DNA of 64,000 nucleotides from Terriglobia bacterium (GTDB lineage: Bacteria > Acidobacteriota > Terriglobia > Acidiferrales > UBA7541). Where the stretch lies: positions 62,001 through 126,000 of the forward strand of contig JAIQES010000002.1 in assembly GCA_020073705.1 (NCBI GenBank), written 5' to 3'. How positions within the stretch are numbered: position 1 is the stretch's first letter; each line of letters opens with the position of its first letter. Under the pieces are notes generated by a model that searched no databases, was not told the origin of the DNA, and was given only the letters and a program-made list of their open reading frames with translations. This document shows positions 34,533-42,851 of this stretch, piece after piece. A program made the position numbers and the translations under genes.

Positions 34533-35822
34533 TCACGCTCTGGGCGTGACGTCACGGTGGTCGATGATCAGCCTTGGCAGGAATGGTATCACCAGCAGGA
34601 TCAGCGCCGTTGTGCCGGCGTTGAGCCACACGAGCTTGAAGAAGCTGACGTGGTGCTGGTCGATCAGCCACGAACCGAAAATATCCGAAAGCGCCTGGCC
34701 GCCATTGCGCACGCTCATCATCAGGGCGAAGCCGAGGCCTTCACTGCCGCGAGGCGTGGCGCGCGCGGCGAGGTCCATCAGGGCAAGCTCCGCGACGGTG
34801 GCGATCAGGCCATTCTGGCTCTCGATGATAACGGCGGCCGTAGCCGAGCGATAGAACAGGAAGCACAGCGTGGTCAGCGTGCTGATGATGATGCCGATGT
34901 ACAACAGAGTCCGCAGATTCAACCTCCGGCACAACACGGCATAGATACCCGCGCCGACAATTCCGAAGGCCCCGGACAGCAGGATCAGCGTGCCAATGAA
35001 CGGCTGCGACAGCTTGAGGGTGTCCGTCTGGAAGTAGTAAAGCGGCGTCGAGAAGCCCGGAGCGATGTAAACCAGAAAAAGCAGTCCGGCGGCGCTCCAG
35101 AGCGTTTTGGATTGCATCAGCGTCCCGAATTGCGCCTTCGCGTTGATCCAGGCCTGGGAGCTTTTGTGCGCCAGGGGCGGTTCCTTGAGCATCAACCAGG
35201 CGAAGGGCACCACGGACAATGCGATTACAGCGCCGGCGACGGCGGTGAGTCCAAACGCGCGCGCGGCGAGGAACCCGCCGAGCGGTCCGCCGATCAACGT
35301 GCAGGCATTCATGACGAAGTAGCGCGCCGAATTGAGGCGGCCGGTGGCGCCCTCGCGCTGGCCGATCTCGACCGCGACACCGCCAACCACGGTGCTGCCG
35401 ATGACCAGCATGACGTTCACCGCGATCATTGCCAGAAGAACCGACGTGTACGTGCGGGGCACTATGCCGACGATGAGATACAGGGCGCCCGCGGCGATGG
35501 CGCTCAGAATCAGATAGTGTTTGCGGCGCGTTCCGAAGATCGGCACGCTGTCGGTAAAGATCCCGGCGAGCGGCTTGAAGTACCAAGCCAAAGTGCTGAC
35601 GGCGAAGAACGACGCCATGGCCTGGCGGGAAACGTGCAAGTCGGCTTTGAGCAGGTTCTGAAACGGCAGTCGGAGGACCGCAGGCTGCGACATGGTCGTG
35701 GCGAAAACGCCCGCGCCAATGAGCAGGGCCCAGCGGGCGAGATGCGGCTTTTCCTTCGCGGTTTGCGACACAGCTTCCGGCGTCGTAGCGCCGGCGAGAG
35801 TGCCCGGGATATCTTCGTTCAC
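34533..35822 (-). CDS. MFS transporter, folate-biopterin-transporter-like
   Basis: A 429-residue membrane protein with about 12 hydrophobic segments. FTDSVPIFGTRRKHYLILSA matches the loop 2-3 motif of the FBT/BT1 family (and related MFS). The substrate is not predictable. The start is GTG at 35822. It lies leftward between RAYT and phage genes and carries no phage function that I can see, so it is probable cargo or host sequence. Confidence 0.8.
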   Translation of the reverse strand: MNEDIPGTLAGATTPEAVSQTAKEKPHLARWALLIGAGVFATTMSQPAVLRLPFQNLLKADLHVSRQAMASFFAVSTLAWYFKPLAGIFTDSVPIFGTRRKHYLILSAIAAGALYLIVGIVPRTYTSVLLAMIAVNVMLVIGSTVVGGVAVEIGQREGATGRLNSARYFVMNACTLIGGPLGGFLAARAFGLTAVAGAVIALSVVPFAWLMLKEPPLAHKSSQAWINAKAQFGTLMQSKTLWSAAGLLFLVYIAPGFSTPLYYFQTDTLKLSQPFIGTLILLSGAFGIVGAGIYAVLCRRLNLRTLLYIGIIISTLTTLCFLFYRSATAAVIIESQNGLIATVAELALMDLAARATPRGSEGLGFALMMSVRNGGQALSDIFGSWLIDQHHVSFFKLVWLNAGTTALILLVIPFLPRLIIDHRDVTPRA

Positions 35823-35945
35823 GCGATTCCCGTCGCGCGCGAAAGTCGCTTCGTTGATTGGCTCATGTGAATTGAGATTCCTGTTTTGTTCTTAAAGCTG
35901 CCCGGTACTATACAACGGAGTTGTGCGGCATGGGTAGTTTCAGTA

Positions 35946-36021
35946 GTAGCACAGACTTTAGTCTGTGCGGGGTTTTGGGCGGGCGAAAAGGAAAAAGCGC
36001 ACAGACTAAAGTCTGTGCTAC
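35946..36021. repeat. Family B palindrome pair
   Basis: GACTTTAGTC and GACTAAAGTC palindromes, about 30 bases apart. Confidence 0.88.
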
Positions 36022-36031
36022 GGAACGCTTC

Positions 36032-36295
36032 ATGTGGCAAGACATTGTGAGATGGTTCGCGAAGCACGCACGAAGCCGGTACGTGCGGATGCTGGAGGAA
36101 GACGTTGCGCGGATGCGCGCGGAGAACCGCGCGCTGGTGAATTCGCTGCTCGGAACGGCGGGATTTCCGCCGCTTGCGCTCGAAGACGAGCTCCGGCGCG
36201 GCACCGTGGCCATGCCGCCGGTGCGGCGGCGCACCTGGACGCAGATCGCGCGCGAGAGGGAATTCACGGCGGGAAAAAGCGCGTCGAACAAATAG
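36032..36295 (+). CDS. Small phage coiled-coil protein
   Basis: An 87-residue protein starting at ATG 36032, 11 bases after the repeat. Helical N-terminal half (YVRMLEEDVARMRAENRALV) with coiled-coil spacing, then a basic tail (PPVRRRTWTQIARERE). No strong ribosome binding site. Function unknown; the opposite-strand frame is considered a shadow. Confidence 0.55.
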   Translation: MWQDIVRWFAKHARSRYVRMLEEDVARMRAENRALVNSLLGTAGFPPLALEDELRRGTVAMPPVRRRTWTQIAREREFTAGKSASNK

Positions 36296-36360
36296 CGCAA
36301 CTTCAGGGTGCATCTCAAAGGCGCGTTGCAAGAGTTCACGTAGGAGGCTAGACTTCGGGC

Positions 36361-36771
36361 ATGGTCCGAAATGTGTTGCTATTGACGACGCTGGTTGCCG
36401 TCGCTTTGTCAGCGGGCGGCGCTCCGCAGCGCGTTCACAAACGCAAGATACCTTGTAAGACGCCTGCAAATGAGGCGTCGTGTTACTGGACGCATGGTCG
36501 TCTAAGCTTCTACAATGGCACCCCTTCGTATCGCTTGTGGAAGATCGGAACAAGGCGGATTCTAGCAGTCCATAGCGGCCCGAGCGTGAAGAGAGGGACC
36601 CAATGGGACAACGAAAATCCGGAATTGCCAGCAAACGTGGAGCGGGCTTTTAAGGGACCATTCAATTTGATTTTTGCTGATTTCGAGGTTTGCCCACTGG
36701 AACCTGAAAAGGCGGGAGTGATGCAACGCATGTGCATTGAATCCGCGAAAAATATCTTCGCTGAACACTGA
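36361..36771 (+). CDS. Small Sec-exported cysteine-containing protein, paralogue 1
   Basis: A 136-residue protein with a signal peptide (LLLTTLVAVALSAGGA). The mature part has CYWTHGRLSFYNGTPSYRLW, VCPLEPEKAGVMQRMCIESA and three or four cysteines. It is closely similar along its whole length to the protein at 37098. AGGAGG lies 16 bases before the ATG, somewhat far. Small size, export and tandem duplication fit an immunity or inhibitor protein, but this is inference. Confidence 0.7.
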   Translation: MVRNVLLLTTLVAVALSAGGAPQRVHKRKIPCKTPANEASCYWTHGRLSFYNGTPSYRLWKIGTRRILAVHSGPSVKRGTQWDNENPELPANVERAFKGPFNLIFADFEVCPLEPEKAGVMQRMCIESAKNIFAEH

Positions 36772-36790
36772 ACGAGCAGATAAGGAACAA

Positions 36791-37109
36791 ATGGCCCCAA
36801 GCGGACTGACTTTCCGACAACGGCTTCCCCGAGCGAGCCTTCCGCAAAAGACTACAGAAGGAAGGTGTTCGACAGGCGTATGATGCTCGCTCAAGAGGGC
36901 TCGGGAGGCCTATCTGAGTGGCACTGATCCGACGAATGGCGCTACAAATCTCAATTTCCGTACGAGCTCAGATCGGTCCAATCTAACGTTCAGGGGAGGC
37001 AACCCAAATGGCCTACCCCTAAAGACTCAATCCGGCCCCTTCACGAATTCCTTTTTCAATGGAGACGTTCCATCGCGACAGGTTTGGGTGAACACCTATG
37101 GGCGTGACT
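36791..37109 (+). pseudogene. Broken remnant of an effector-like protein
   Basis: Three frames in succession carry protein-like sequence: a start at ATG 36791, RKRLQKEGVRQAYDARS near 36840-36890, and from about 36895 an uninterrupted tail AREAYLSGTDPTNGATNLNF ... QSGPFTNSFFNGDVPSRQVW ... NTYGRD and a TAA at 37107-37109. The tail matches the C-terminus of the 215-residue protein at 57747 (THFYLD ... YGPFRNDAGDGDVPKGAKVW). Its stop overlaps the start of the next exported protein. Confidence 0.6.
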
Positions 37110-37529
37110 AAGAAGATTGCTATGCTACAAGCGATCCTTCTGGCGACTGTGCTTGCCATCGCTCTGTTGGCAAGTGGTGCTCCGGGACGCGATCCAAGCC
37201 GCAAGATACCCTGTAAAACAGCCGAGATTGCTGCGAAGTGTTACTGGACTCATGGGCGTCTAAGCGTTTACAACGGCACCCCATCGTGGCGTCTGTGGAA
37301 GATCGGAACACACCACATTTTAGGAATCCACAGCGGGTCGGGCGCTGAAAGAATCGACCCGCTAGATAATGAACATCCGGAATTCCCTGCAAATCTGGAA
37401 CGAGCATTTAAAACGCCATACGACTGGATTTTCGCTGCCTTCGAGGTATGCCCGTTGGAACCGGAAAAGGCAGGCGTGATGCAGCGCGTGTGCATCGAAT
37501 CCGCGAAAAATATTGTCGTAGGCCAATGA
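37098..37529 (+). CDS. Small Sec-exported cysteine-containing protein, paralogue 2
   Basis: A 143-residue protein with a signal peptide (MLQAILLATVLAIALLASGA). It shares CYWTHGRLSVYNGTPSWRLW and VCPLEPEKAGVMQRVCIESA with paralogue 1. It starts inside the last codons of the broken effector-like ORF, an arrangement expected for a co-expressed pair. Family not recognised. Confidence 0.7.
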   Translation: MGVTKKIAMLQAILLATVLAIALLASGAPGRDPSRKIPCKTAEIAAKCYWTHGRLSVYNGTPSWRLWKIGTHHILGIHSGSGAERIDPLDNEHPEFPANLERAFKTPYDWIFAAFEVCPLEPEKAGVMQRVCIESAKNIVVGQ

Positions 37530-37568
37530 CCTGCGTCTGATTTCTTGCGCGAATAACGTGCCGTCGCG

Positions 37569-37820
37569 TTAGGCTTTTTTTACCAGGCGCACGAGCCAGA
37601 GGAAAATCACGGCGCCGGCAAAGGCCACCACGATCGTGCCGAGCATGCCGCCGAAGGGAAATCCTCCCAAGCGGCCGAAAATCCATCCGCCGATGATGGC
37701 ACCGACGATGCCGACGACGATGTCCATCAGCACGCCGAAGCCGCTGCCTTTCATCACTTTTCCGGCCAGCCAGCCGGCAATGAGTCCGACCAGGATCCAC
37801 CAGATCAAGCCATGCAACAT
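37569..37820 (-). CDS. GlsB/YeaQ/YmgE-type small membrane protein
   Basis: An 83-residue, three-helix glycine-rich membrane protein (LIWWILVGLIAGWLAGKVMK, GIVGAIIGGWIFGRLGG, GGMLGTIVVAFAGAVIFLWL). This is the transglycosylase-associated/GlsB family, common in stress responses. It is read leftward and probably cargo or host-derived. Confidence 0.9.
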   Translation of the reverse strand: MLHGLIWWILVGLIAGWLAGKVMKGSGFGVLMDIVVGIVGAIIGGWIFGRLGGFPFGGMLGTIVVAFAGAVIFLWLVRLVKKA

Positions 37821-37911
37821 TGTAGCCTCCAGTCAGTTTGAAATGGCCTTGCAGGCACTCTTTTAGACCACTCTCTGCTGACCGTCAATCGAAACAAAGA
37901 CACGCTACGAC

Positions 37912-37934
37912 GCACAGACTGAAGTCTGTGCTAC
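37912..37934. repeat. Family B half element
   Basis: Single palindrome ending GTGCTAC. Confidence 0.7.
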
Positions 37935-37948
37935 TTGCGCCTCCTGTT

Positions 37949-38045
37949 GTCATTCCGAACGAAGTGAAGAATCTCTCTGTGGGTTTATCGCTCGGAAGGC
38001 AAAGGCGATGAGAGATTCCTCGTCGCTTCTCTCCTGGGAATGACG
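37949..38045. repeat. Family A element
   Basis: Complete arms. The right flank continues CAAGAGTTTTTCAACAAACTG, a decayed terminal repeat. Confidence 0.8.
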
Positions 38046-38153
38046 CGCCGCAAGAGTTTTTCAACAAACTGATACAACACTCCCTGCTGAACGTCAATCG
38101 AAACAAAGCTGCGCCACGACACATGCCGCACAGAGTGAAGTTTGCGCGTCGGA

Positions 38154-38227
38154 GTAGCACAGACTTTAGTCTGTGCGGTTTTGGGTTGGCGATAGGAAAA
38201 GGCGCACAGACTGAGGCCTGTGCTGCT
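38154..38227. repeat. Family B palindrome pair
   Basis: Left GACTTTAGTC, right partner mutated to GACTGAGGCC. A further half copy follows at 38263-38288, just before the portal gene. No gene is seen between 37821 and 38300. Confidence 0.85.
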
Positions 38228-38300
38228 GGCGTAGCTGGCTGTCTTGCTGGCTGAAAACTAAAAGCGCACAGACTGAAGTCTGTGCTACTACGACACTACG

Positions 38301-41069
38301 ATGACAACCAATGGAATATTCCCTGTAGACGAAGCGACGCCGACAGTGGCGCCGGATTCTCCGGATTACGCGCCCGCGGATGGAAAAGTTGCGCCACGAG
38401 ACGGCAATTCGCCGCAGCCGCCTGCGAACTTGAAGGAGGCGCTGCGGCAGCTCGGGCTGGGACCAAATAATGAGTTGCTCGAGGATCAGCGTCCGGACCT
38501 GGTGAACGCGCTGCGCGAACTGGAGGTGCAGTATCGCCAGGAGGGAATTGTGGCGCGGCGGCACGAAATTCGGCGGATCCGGCAGGCGCGGCTGTTCTGG
38601 CAGGGCTTGCAGTACGCGTGGTGGAATCCGCAGGACATGACCTGGCACCTGCCGTACGAGTCCAAGATCTACGACGACGCAGCCATGGCGGAGATGCCAC
38701 GCTACCAGTTCGTTACGAACCTGTACCAGGCGTTCGGACTTTCGTTTATTTCGGTGCTCAGCCAGGATGTGCCCGCCACGCGATTTTATCCGCAGTCGGC
38801 GCAGTCGATTGCCGACATCAGCACGGCAAAGGCCGCCTCACAGGTGTCCGAGCTGGTCGAGCAAAACAACCGGGTGCAGCATCTGCTCACCGGCGTGGCG
38901 TTTTATCTGTGGACCGACGGCAAGATTGGCGGCTACGTGCGCTACATCGCCGACGCGCAGCGATTCGGGTCGCACGACGAGCCGGTGATCGAGGAGCATT
39001 ACGTGCCGCTCGGCGAGGACACCTATGCGTGCCCCGGGTGCGGCGAAGAGCAGGCGGTCGGTGCGTCCCAAGATGAGAGTGTCATTCCGAGTGCTCGCAC
39101 CGAGGCCCCGCGCCGAGGCGAAGCGAGGAATCTCTCTGCAAGTATTGGCGATCCAGGGGATCAATCGAAGAGGGATTCCTCGGCACGCAGCGTGCCTCGG
39201 AACGAGAACGGTAGGAATATTAGCGATCCCCCTGAGGATGACAACGGGGGAAATACTGGCGATCCCTCTGGGGATGACAGGGGAAGCATTGGCGCCCCGT
39301 CATTGCTGCCGCCGGTGGTTTGCCGGAACTGTGGCGCGTCGCTCGGGCCAGAGCACTTCAAACCCGCGCAGCGCGTGGCGATTCCGGTGGTGACCGGAGT
39401 GCGCCGCGTGGCCAATGGGCAGGAAGTCATCTCGGTGGTCGGCGGTCTGGAGCTGAACACGCCGGTCTGGGCGAACGAGATGCACGAGTTTCCCTACCTC
39501 CAGTGGTCCATGGAGGTGCACCGCGCGAAGCTGAAGGCGAGCTACCCGCATGCGGCGGACAAAATTCAAATGGGCGGGCCGCAGTCGGCCGACGAAGTGT
39601 ACGCGCGCGCGTCTCGCGTGGCGATCGCGCAGGGCTTGCCGACGACGCATCCCGGCGACGCGCTGTTCAACCTCGTCACGTTTTCGCGGACCTGGATCCG
39701 TCCGTGGGCGTTCTACGCCATCGAAGATAAAGCGGTTCGCGACGCGCTGCTCGCGCTGTTTCCCGACGGCTGCTACGTGGCGTTCGCCGGAGACACGTAT
39801 TGCGAGTCGCGCAATGAAACGATGGACGACCGCTGGCGCGTGATGCACGCGCTGCCCGGCGACGGACAGAACCGCCCGTCGGTCGGCGATTCTCTGGTGC
39901 AGATACAGGAACGCTACAACACGCTCTCAAACATTCAGGCCGAAACGTACGAGTACGGCATCCCGCCGATTTACGCTGATCCGCAGGTGCTCGACTTCGA
40001 CGCGCTCTCCAATCAAACCGCCGAACCCGCCGCGCACTATCCCGCGCGCGCGCGGCCCGGACAGCCGCTTGCCGCGGGATTCTTCCAGCCCGCTCCGGCG
40101 CAAGTGCCGCCGGATCTGGTGCGGCATCAGCAGGATTTGATGGGGCCGGTCGCGCAATTTCTCACCGGCCTGTTTCCCGCCGTGTTCGGCGGGGAAATGG
40201 ATTCGCAGAAGACGGCGACCGGCTATGCCATGGCGCGAGACCAGGCCCTGGGCCGGCTGGGATTGGTGTGGCGGCGCCTCAAGCAGTTTTACGCCGACGT
40301 GATGCTGCTCTCGGTCGATTGCTTCCGCAAGAATCGCCCCGAGGACGCGGAGATTCCCATTCTCGGTCCGGGCGGGGAGTTTGAGTCGCGCTGGATTCGC
40401 CTGGCCGATCTGAGAGGCAACATTCAGGCGCATCCGGAAAGCGACGAGACGTTTCCGCGCCTGAAATCGCAGCAGCGCGCCGTCGTCCAGCAATTGATGG
40501 CCTCGTCCGATCCGCTCATCCAGCAAGCGCTCGCCGATCCCGCCAACATCGGCTTCGTGAAGTCCGTGCTGGGGCTGGCCGACCTGGTCGTGCCGGGAGA
40601 GGATTCGCGCAACAAGCAGTTGCGCGAGATTGAAATGCTCTTGCAGTCAGCGCCGATTTCCGCGAATGTCATTCCGAGTCCTGGCGAAGCCGGAACGAGG
40701 AATCTCTCCGGGGTTCTTAGCGGTACTGGTGGAAAGCAACAGAGAGATTCCTCGGGCCATACAGCGGCCCTCGGAATGACAGCGCGATTGGAAAGTCAGC
40801 CTCCTCGGAATGGCAACGATGGTGCGGCCGTGTCCCCCGGTGCTACGCTGCTGCCCACCGTGCAGGTCGATCTGCTGTTCGACAATCACGCCGTGGAACT
40901 CGAGGAGTGCCGCCGGTGGGCAAACTCAGACGCCGGGCAGGTCGCGCACATGGAAAATCCCGCGGGATTCGCCAACGTCCGCGCCCACGCCGAAGCGCAT
41001 TTGCGCGCGATTGGGCTGGCGTATGCGGCGCAGAGTGCAGCGCCCGCAGCGCAAACCACCAAGACTTGA
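38301..41069 (+). CDS. Phage portal protein with in-frame repeat insertions
   Basis: A 922-residue portal-like protein. It has a central QFLTGLFPAVFGGEMDSQKTATGYAMARDQALGRLG region and Gln/Arg-rich wing helices (RRHEIRRIRQARLFWQGLQY). A zinc ribbon lies in the first half: knuckles C244/C247 (CPGCGEE) and C341/C344 (CRNCGAS). Between them, at about residues 261-330, a translated family A element and short tandem spacer repeats are inserted; a second family A insertion lies at about 790-833 near the C-terminus. Without them the protein would be about 810 residues. Identity as portal rests on position between terminase and capsid and on these motifs. Confidence 0.85.
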   Translation: MTTNGIFPVDEATPTVAPDSPDYAPADGKVAPRDGNSPQPPANLKEALRQLGLGPNNELLEDQRPDLVNALRELEVQYRQEGIVARRHEIRRIRQARLFWQGLQYAWWNPQDMTWHLPYESKIYDDAAMAEMPRYQFVTNLYQAFGLSFISVLSQDVPATRFYPQSAQSIADISTAKAASQVSELVEQNNRVQHLLTGVAFYLWTDGKIGGYVRYIADAQRFGSHDEPVIEEHYVPLGEDTYACPGCGEEQAVGASQDESVIPSARTEAPRRGEARNLSASIGDPGDQSKRDSSARSVPRNENGRNISDPPEDDNGGNTGDPSGDDRGSIGAPSLLPPVVCRNCGASLGPEHFKPAQRVAIPVVTGVRRVANGQEVISVVGGLELNTPVWANEMHEFPYLQWSMEVHRAKLKASYPHAADKIQMGGPQSADEVYARASRVAIAQGLPTTHPGDALFNLVTFSRTWIRPWAFYAIEDKAVRDALLALFPDGCYVAFAGDTYCESRNETMDDRWRVMHALPGDGQNRPSVGDSLVQIQERYNTLSNIQAETYEYGIPPIYADPQVLDFDALSNQTAEPAAHYPARARPGQPLAAGFFQPAPAQVPPDLVRHQQDLMGPVAQFLTGLFPAVFGGEMDSQKTATGYAMARDQALGRLGLVWRRLKQFYADVMLLSVDCFRKNRPEDAEIPILGPGGEFESRWIRLADLRGNIQAHPESDETFPRLKSQQRAVVQQLMASSDPLIQQALADPANIGFVKSVLGLADLVVPGEDSRNKQLREIEMLLQSAPISANVIPSPGEAGTRNLSGVLSGTGGKQQRDSSGHTAALGMTARLESQPPRNGNDGAAVSPGATLLPTVQVDLLFDNHAVELEECRRWANSDAGQVAHMENPAGFANVRAHAEAHLRAIGLAYAAQSAAPAAQTTKT
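39081..39206. repeat. Family A element in frame inside the portal zinc ribbon
   Basis: Translated as VIPSARTEAP ... ARNLS ... RDSSARSVPRNEN. It is followed by two roughly 27-base tandem copies (GGCGATCCCTCTGGGGATGA type) to about 39285. Confidence 0.9.
40668..40781. repeat. Family A element in frame near the portal C-terminus
   Basis: Translated as VIPSPGEAGTRNLS ... RDSSG ... ALGMTA. The frame shifts relative to the element between its two arms but stays open. Confidence 0.9.
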
Positions 41070-41097
41070 ACACCAACAATTGCGGCGCAGGATTTTG

Positions 41098-41195
41098 GTG
41101 GCACAGACTTCAGTCTGTGTGTGGTTGGAGTTTGGGCTCCGCGAAGCGACACGCGGGACTCGAAGTCAAAAGCGCACAGACTGAAGTCTGTGCTA
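41098..41195. repeat. Family B palindrome pair
   Basis: Left GACTTCAGTC and right GACTGAAGTC, with a longer spacer (about 55 bases). Confidence 0.85.
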
Positions 41196-41250
41196 CTCAG
41201 CAGCTCCCGCAGCCGATGCAGGGTCGTGCTACCCGACAAGGAGTTAATCG

Positions 41251-42615
41251 ATGAGCAGTGGAACGCAGATTGAGCTGGATGTGCTTGGCAGCGATGGCGG
41301 GCAGGGTGTGGCGGCAACCGCACCGGCGAGTGGCGCAAATGGCGCCGGCCCCCGTCCAGGAGTGTATCCGACCGATGAAGAAATTCTTGGGATGGAGCCG
41401 GCCGGAGCGATCACACCCGCCCGCCGCGATGTCATTCCGAGCGCTCGCACCGAGGCCTCGCACCGAGGCGACGCGAGGAATCTCTCTTCGATCGATGATG
41501 CCGGCAACGCAGGAACACAGAGGGATTCCTCGGGCAAAGACAGCCCTCGGAATGACAACCTGCAAACAAATGCTGCAATGCCGGAGTGGATGCAATCGCT
41601 TGCCGGCGACCCGCAGCATGGGGCGGAGGCGCAGCAACTCTGGCAGGAGCACCAGGCGTTCCGCGCGGCCTTTTCGTCTCCGGATGAGGCGCGGGCGATC
41701 AAGGAATTATTTCCCGGCGGGGCGCAGGAAGCGCGCACGCTGAGGCAAGCGGCGCAGGCGGTGGACCAGCTCGATGCCGCGATTTATTCAGGCGACGCGC
41801 GCGCGCAGTCGGAGGTGGTGGCGGAGCTGGCGCGCGCAAATCCTGCGGCGTTTCGTCAGCTGTTCGCCGAGGCCGCGAAGGTGCTCGCCGGAATGGGCCA
41901 GGCCAATGCACAGAGAGATTCCTCGGGCCAACCCCCCGCCCTCGGAATGACAGCGCAATTGCCCACGATGCACGGTGTCATTCCGAGCGAAGCGAGGAAT
42001 CTCTCTTCGATCGATGACCGTGCGACGTCGGGAGCGAGGAGAGATTCCTCGTCGAGCCTGAACAACGGCTCTCCTCGGAATGACAACGGGGATGTAAATG
42101 CAAGTCAGCAAACGCCGCAATTTGATCCGGCGGCGTACGCGGCGTTTGAGCGCTCGACCAACGATGTCGTGGCGCGCGACGTGCGAGCGGCGGTCAGCGA
42201 TACGCTTACGCGCGTGTTGCCCGAGGGCGTGGCGGAAGGCGCGGCCCGCCGCATCGGCGACGATATCTTCAACGAAATTCACCGCACGCTGGCCGCGGAT
42301 CGCACGCTTTCCGAGCAAGTGGGCGATGTGCTGCGCGACCGGCGGTTTGGGGCGGCGGAACAACAGCGCGTCGCTTCACTGCTCGCAGGACGCGCGAAGC
42401 AGCTTGTGCCGGGCGTGGCGCGCCGCGTGATCGGCGAATGGACCAGCTCCGTGCTGGGGACCGCGCGCACCAAGGCGGCGCGGCAGGCCGCCGCGGCGGC
42501 GCGCGTCGATATCGCCGCCCCCGGCGGGTCGCTCGATTCGATGCCGCTGCGCCCGATGTCTGCGCGCGAGATCGATTACGCCTCGATGAGCGACGACGAA
42601 ATTCTAGGAATGTAA
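41251..42615 (+). CDS. Scaffold-like phage protein with three in-frame repeat insertions
   Basis: A 454-residue acidic, Ala/Gln-rich helical protein between portal and capsid, the usual scaffold position. AAGGAG precedes the ATG. Family A copies are translated at about residues 61-102, 221-235 (half) and 242-279. The motif DEEILGM occurs at residues 42-48 and again as the last seven residues (DDEILGM), so both ends may dock onto the same partner. Scaffold function is inferred. Confidence 0.75.
   Translation: MSSGTQIELDVLGSDGGQGVAATAPASGANGAGPRPGVYPTDEEILGMEPAGAITPARRDVIPSARTEASHRGDARNLSSIDDAGNAGTQRDSSGKDSPRNDNLQTNAAMPEWMQSLAGDPQHGAEAQQLWQEHQAFRAAFSSPDEARAIKELFPGGAQEARTLRQAAQAVDQLDAAIYSGDARAQSEVVAELARANPAAFRQLFAEAAKVLAGMGQANAQRDSSGQPPALGMTAQLPTMHGVIPSEARNLSSIDDRATSGARRDSSSSLNNGSPRNDNGDVNASQQTPQFDPAAYAAFERSTNDVVARDVRAAVSDTLTRVLPEGVAEGAARRIGDDIFNEIHRTLAADRTLSEQVGDVLRDRRFGAAEQQRVASLLAGRAKQLVPGVARRVIGEWTSSVLGTARTKAARQAAAAARVDIAAPGGSLDSMPLRPMSAREIDYASMSDDEILGM
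41431..41557. repeat. Family A element in frame, scaffold gene, first copy
   Basis: Translated VIPSARTEASHRGDARNLSS ... RDSSGKDSPRNDN. Confidence 0.9.
41911..41952. repeat. Family A half element in frame, scaffold gene
   Basis: Right half only, translated QRDSSGQPPALGMTA. Confidence 0.8.
41976..42085. repeat. Family A element in frame, scaffold gene, third copy
   Basis: Translated VIPSEARNLSSIDD ... RRDSSSS ... SPRNDNG. Confidence 0.9.
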
Positions 42616-42620
42616 ATCCA

Positions 42621-42697
42621 GTAGCACAGGCTTCAGCCTGTGCGGTTTTCATTTTCAGGCGCTCGGGGCAAGGTGCACAGACTGAAGTCTGTGCTAC
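42621..42697. repeat. Family B palindrome pair
   Basis: Left GGCT/AGCC and right GACT/AGTC palindromes, 6 bases after the scaffold stop. Confidence 0.87.
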
Positions 42698-42708
42698 TGA
42701 TTGCATTA

Positions 42709-42817
42709 TCCGAAAGGCAAAGGCGAAGAGTGATTCCCCGTCGCTTTGCTCCTCGGAATGACAACGCTTCTTCTTTTTCCAAATTCATTCCGTGTCACAG
42801 ACTGAAACCTGTGCCAC
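42709..42817. repeat. Family A half element and decayed family B half
   Basis: GAGTGATTCCCCGTCGC ... CTCGGAATGACA, then CACAGACTGAAACCTGTG, a mutated family B palindrome. Confidence 0.65.
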
Positions 42818-42851
42818 ATGCACTCATACTTCATCGTAAGGAGAAATCATA

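Noticed and set aside
34557-35870. 437-codon open frame opposite the MFS transporter
   Set aside because: The opposite strand encodes a clear 12-helix transporter; this frame is charged and featureless.
35819-36634. 271-codon minus-strand frame across the coiled-coil and first exported protein
   Set aside because: Contains translated repeat and overlaps two better supported plus-strand genes.
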